From Acidobacteriota bacterium (GTDB lineage: Bacteria > Acidobacteriota > Blastocatellia > RBC074), in contig JABFSD010000889.1 in the NCBI GenBank assembly GCA_013140935.1, positions 1 through 8,954 on the forward strand: DNA of 8,954 nt, written 5' to 3'. The translations under genes were made by a program, and so were the position numbers. Below the pieces are notes generated by a model. That model had not been told where the DNA came from. It worked only from the letters and a program-made list of their open reading frames with translations, and did no database searches. Below, piece by piece: positions 6,556 to 8,954 of this stretch; within the stretch, counting starts at the first letter, position 1; every line of letters begins with the position of its first letter.

Positions 6556-7488
6556 GTGCGCAACTTCCTTTTCGCATTCGCTAAAAGACTGATTTTCGTC
6601 CTGCCCGTCGCGTGGGCCGTAGTGACGCTCGTCTTCCTGCTGATTCACATCGTACCCGGCGACCCAGTGCGCAACGCGCTGGGCGACAACGCGACTGAAG
6701 CGCAAGTCGCCGAACTCAAACATAAACTCGGACTCGATCTGCCTTTGACACAGCAATACGCGAACTATTGGCGCGGCGTGGTGCGCGGCGACCTGGGCGT
6801 AAGTCTCACGAATCCCGATGACCAGGTGCTCGAAAAAATTCTCGCGCGTTATCCGGCAACGCTCGAACTCACGCTGGCTGGTTTGTTCGTCGCCATCCTC
6901 ATCGCCATTCCGCTCGGCGTCACCGCCGGACGCCATCAAGACACTTGGATAGATAACGTAGCGTCCGTCGTCGCGCTGCTCGGCATCAGTACGCCGGGTT
7001 TCGTCTTGGGGCCGTTGATGGTTTATCTGTTCGCATTGAAGCTCGATCTCTTTCCCGTCTCAGGACGCGGCGGCATCGAGTATTTGATTCTGCCCGCCGT
7101 CACGATGGGCGTAGCGCTCGCGGCGATTCTCACACGGATGGTGCGTTCGAGCGTGATCGAAGAGTTGAGCGAAGATTACGTGCGCACCGCGCGTGCCAAA
7201 GGCTTGAGCGAAAACCGCGTCATCTATCGCCACGTACTCAAAAACGGTTTGATTCCCGTCGTGACCGTACTTGGCTTGCAATTCGGTGTGTTGCTCGCGG
7301 GAGCCATCATCACCGAAACGATTTTCAGTTGGCCCGGCCTCGGACGCTTGACCGTAGACGCCATCAACGCGCGCGATTACCCGATGGTGCAGGGCTGCAT
7401 CCTGATGATTGCGTTGACTTATATCATTGCCAACATTCTGACTGACTTGGCTTACCGCCTGCTCGACCCAAGAATAAAAGTTGAATGA
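6556..7488 (+). CDS. ABC transporter permease, DppB/OppB type
   Basis: Inner-membrane subunit of a peptide/nickel-type ABC importer, 310 residues, the normal length for this family. Six membrane segments are visible: about 12-32, 101-124, 134-160, 174-196, 231-257 and 276-302. After segment 1 come the family motif HIVPGDP (31-37) and a periplasmic loop with LGLDLPLTQQYANYW and GDLGVS. The EAA loop that docks the ATPase is at about 203-231 (SEDYVRTARAKGLSENRVIYRHVLKN), followed by the conserved ETIFSWPGLGRL. The only standard start after the upstream TGA (6523) is GTG 6556, with no Shine-Dalgarno before it. Partners that usually sit next to it (DppC-type permease, two ATPases, binding protein) are absent. 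The next gene converges 28 bases downstream, so it is transcribed alone here. The exact substrate cannot be read from sequence; dipeptide or oligopeptide is the family default. Confidence 0.93.
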   Translation: MRNFLFAFAKRLIFVLPVAWAVVTLVFLLIHIVPGDPVRNALGDNATEAQVAELKHKLGLDLPLTQQYANYWRGVVRGDLGVSLTNPDDQVLEKILARYPATLELTLAGLFVAILIAIPLGVTAGRHQDTWIDNVASVVALLGISTPGFVLGPLMVYLFALKLDLFPVSGRGGIEYLILPAVTMGVALAAILTRMVRSSVIEELSEDYVRTARAKGLSENRVIYRHVLKNGLIPVVTVLGLQFGVLLAGAIITETIFSWPGLGRLTVDAINARDYPMVQGCILMIALTYIIANILTDLAYRLLDPRIKVE

Positions 7489-7504
7489 ACTGCACAGGGG
7501 CTAT

Positions 7505-7534
7505 AACTCCAAGTCATCACCGCCTGACGGAGTT
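7505..7534. terminator. Hairpin between convergent permease and PD40 genes
   Basis: AACTCC (7505-7510) plus GTCA (7513-7516) pair with TGAC (7525-7528) plus GGAGTT (7529-7534), giving 10 bp with a 2-base bulge and an 8-base loop. It spans the TGA of the PD40 gene and lies 16 bases beyond the permease stop. There is no T run on either side, so termination may be weak or factor-dependent. Confidence 0.45.
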
Positions 7535-8413
7535 CAACGCTGCGGCTAGCGGGATGCGATAAAACGTCGCAAAATCACGCACGAAGAATAGCTCCTTGCC
7601 ATCGGGCGAAAAGAAAGGGAAAACATCGAAGCCTTCCTGATTGATGTTCGCGCCGAGCGGTTGCGGTTCCGACCAGTCACTGACACGTTTGCCAACACGT
7701 CTGAATGAAACCCAGATGTCGGAAGCGCCTCGCCCTGATTGCGGATTTCTCGTCGCCACATCCAGAAACATTACGTTGCCGTTCGGGCTGAATGAACCGC
7801 CCACTATTCGTATCTCTGCGCGCCAGCTTTTCCAACGTTCCAACGCAGCGACCGGCTCCGCCATGCGGTACTTACCGCCCTTCCAGCGCGTTACCAATGT
7901 TTCAGTCGTTCTCCAGTCCGGCGTGGTGCGGCGAAAATAGACGCCGCCGTCAAAACCGAACTCGACCCAGGAATGGTAATAGCCGAGTTGGCTGGCCCCA
8001 GACATAAAAATAGGCTCGCCCCATTCATCGCCTTTGCGGTCAACGTACCAAAGATGCGCGTTTGGCTTGGCGGAGGTATCGCCGGGTGCGGGTCGGTAAG
8101 AAGAGAAAACCATGCGCCGTCCGTCTTTCGAAATCGAAGGATAGAGGTCGGAATACTCGCCGCCCAGCTTGACGCGCTGTGGCTCAGACCACTTGCCGCC
8201 GACCAGTTGCGAAATGAAGATGCGAAAGTCTTCCTGTCCAGGAGTCACCTTTTTGAAGAAATAGAACGAACGTCCATCCGGCGTGAAACAGCCACGATAC
8301 ACTTCGCCTTTTGAGAGTATGCCAGCGCCGAAAACTTCCGGCTCCGCTGATTGGCTCAGCGCCATTGGAACCGCCAGCAACAATGCCAGCATCAGGAAAA
8401 ACAAGTCTTTCAT
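7517..8413 (-). CDS. Exported TolB-like PD40 beta-propeller protein
   Basis: Predicted secreted or periplasmic protein of 298 residues of unknown function. A Sec signal peptide (MKDLFFLMLALLLAVPMALS, about 1-22) is followed by repeated PD40 (WD40-like) blade motifs: CFTPDGRSFYFF (42-53), YPSISKDGRRMVFSS (91-105), GGSFSPNGNVMFLDV (205-219) and FPFFSPDGKELFFVRD (265-280). Strands between them carry WSEP or WGEP turns, three in all (for example GKWSEP, about 73-78), a common feature in this type of protein. No catalytic residues are evident; such propellers usually bind proteins or sugars. The start at 8413 is chosen because GGAGG (8427-8423) lies 9 bases upstream and the signal peptide begins there. 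Longer in-frame starts (8422, 8536) put the Shine-Dalgarno out of place or add an unrelated leader. It lies about 140 bases downstream of another PD40 gene on the same strand, so the two may be paralogues or co-transcribed. Confidence 0.85.
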   Translation of the reverse strand: MKDLFFLMLALLLAVPMALSQSAEPEVFGAGILSKGEVYRGCFTPDGRSFYFFKKVTPGQEDFRIFISQLVGGKWSEPQRVKLGGEYSDLYPSISKDGRRMVFSSYRPAPGDTSAKPNAHLWYVDRKGDEWGEPIFMSGASQLGYYHSWVEFGFDGGVYFRRTTPDWRTTETLVTRWKGGKYRMAEPVAALERWKSWRAEIRIVGGSFSPNGNVMFLDVATRNPQSGRGASDIWVSFRRVGKRVSDWSEPQPLGANINQEGFDVFPFFSPDGKELFFVRDFATFYRIPLAAALNSVRR

Positions 8414-8422
8414 TTTTGACAT

Positions 8423-8454
8423 CCTCCAAAACATATCCGCCAGAACATATCCGC
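8423..8454 (-). promoter_or_regulatory. Tandem 11-base direct repeat next to the ribosome-binding site of the PD40 gene
   Basis: On the minus strand GCGGATATGTT occurs at 8454-8444 and again at 8440-8430, a 14-base period, followed two bases later by GGAGG (8427-8423). The repeat could bind a regulator or RNA-binding protein, include a duplicated -10-like TATGTT, or be slippage debris. The Shine-Dalgarno call is firm; the function of the repeat is not known. Confidence 0.5.
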
Positions 8455-8555
8455 AGTAAGTTCGTTGCGTTGTGGCTTTGTGGCGAACTACGTGAATATT
8501 GCCGCGAGTTGCCTTGGGCGCGGGTAACTGGCGCATTCGCCCATCAAACGCGGGT

Positions 8556-8954
8556 TTATTTCAAGTCCATCAGCCACACGTTGCCAGTGGTTTCAGCATA
8601 TTCAAACACGATCTGATTGCCGCGTGGCGACCAGGCCGGATAGCGCACGTAGCCGTTCGGCGCGGTGTAGCGCGTGAGTTGTTGCTGCCGTTTGGTACGG
8701 CGCGAAATCCACCAGATGTTCCAGACGCCGTCGCGCTGACCGGCAAAGGCGATCTTGTCGCCATCGGGCGACCAGCCGCCGGGCCAGCTTTGGCCGCGCG
8801 CAAAGGTCAATTGTTCAGGCGCTCCGCTGCCGTCACTGGGCACTACGGCCAGATGGCGGTCGTCGCCGCGTTTCATTTCTACCGCGAGCCAGCGGCCATC
8901 GGGCGACCAGGTTGGGAAACCCATCATTTCAACATCAAAGGTCAATTGCTTGAG
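8556..8954 (-). CDS. C-terminal part of a TolB-like PD40 beta-propeller protein (5' end outside window)
   Basis: The frame is open through the right edge (LKQLTFDVE before the first ATG), so the 133 codons seen are the end of a longer gene. Three blade motifs are clear: FPTWSPDGRWLAVEM, GGWSPDGDKIAFAG and YPAWSPRGNQIVFEY, and the chain stops after VWLMDLK. A TTG at 8945 could serve as a start, but the preceding in-frame KQLT matches the end of a propeller strand, so truncation by the window edge is more likely. In related bacteria such C-terminal propellers often follow a kinase or winged-helix DNA-binding domain; that part would lie outside and cannot be judged. Between its stop and the next gene (8455-8555) are two weak inverted repeats (8459-8464 with 8484-8489; 8507-8513 with 8523-8529), either of which might act in termination. 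Confidence 0.85.
   Translation of the reverse strand, partial: LKQLTFDVEMMGFPTWSPDGRWLAVEMKRGDDRHLAVVPSDGSGAPEQLTFARGQSWPGGWSPDGDKIAFAGQRDGVWNIWWISRRTKRQQQLTRYTAPNGYVRYPAWSPRGNQIVFEYAETTGNVWLMDLK

Noticed and set aside
6484..6939. 151-codon minus-strand frame opposite the permease start
   Set aside because: The permease on the plus strand has all family motifs; the antisense product looks random.

Overview
The window looks like ordinary chromosome from a free-living Gram-negative heterotroph. The best guess is Acidobacteriota, possibly Blastocatellia. This is inferred from the mix of TolB/PD40-type propeller proteins, HYR/SdrD-like secreted proteins, a secreted subtilase with stacked Ig-like domains, and GC-rich codon ends. 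There is no taxonomic marker gene, so the assignment is tentative. I see no rRNA, tRNA, insertion sequence, CRISPR array, phage gene or plasmid gene.

Layout from left to right. A complete thiamine-phosphate synthase gene (thiE, minus strand) ends near the left edge. A gene-poor stretch of about 650-700 bases (724-1436) follows. Next is a plus-strand gene for a 724-residue exported, cysteine-rich protein: signal peptide, SdrD-B-like modules, two HYR domains and an unassigned C-terminal module. It converges on a minus-strand gene for an 886-residue secreted S8 serine protease with pro-domain, catalytic domain and five Ig-like repeats of about 95 residues each. A long near-perfect palindrome separates the two stop codons. 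After a 246-base divergent gap comes a plus-strand DppB/OppB-type ABC permease, which stands alone. It converges on a minus-strand gene for a 298-residue secreted PD40 propeller protein, again with a hairpin between the stops. Upstream of that, on the same strand, is the C-terminal end of a second PD40 protein, cut by the right edge.

No single pathway unites the genes. thiE is cytoplasmic cofactor synthesis. The adhesin-like protein, the subtilase and the PD40 protein are all exported, and the permease belongs to a peptide-uptake family. A theme of extracellular protein handling is possible but is inference only.

I do not see a clearly new system. The items most worth checking are: the unassigned C-terminal module of the cysteine-rich secreted protein; the exact 285-bp periodicity of the protease Ig repeats; a textbook Shine-Dalgarno site that points out of frame with thiE; a tandem 11-base repeat just upstream of the PD40 gene; and identical 7-base ends of the window that join a PD40 reading frame in phase.
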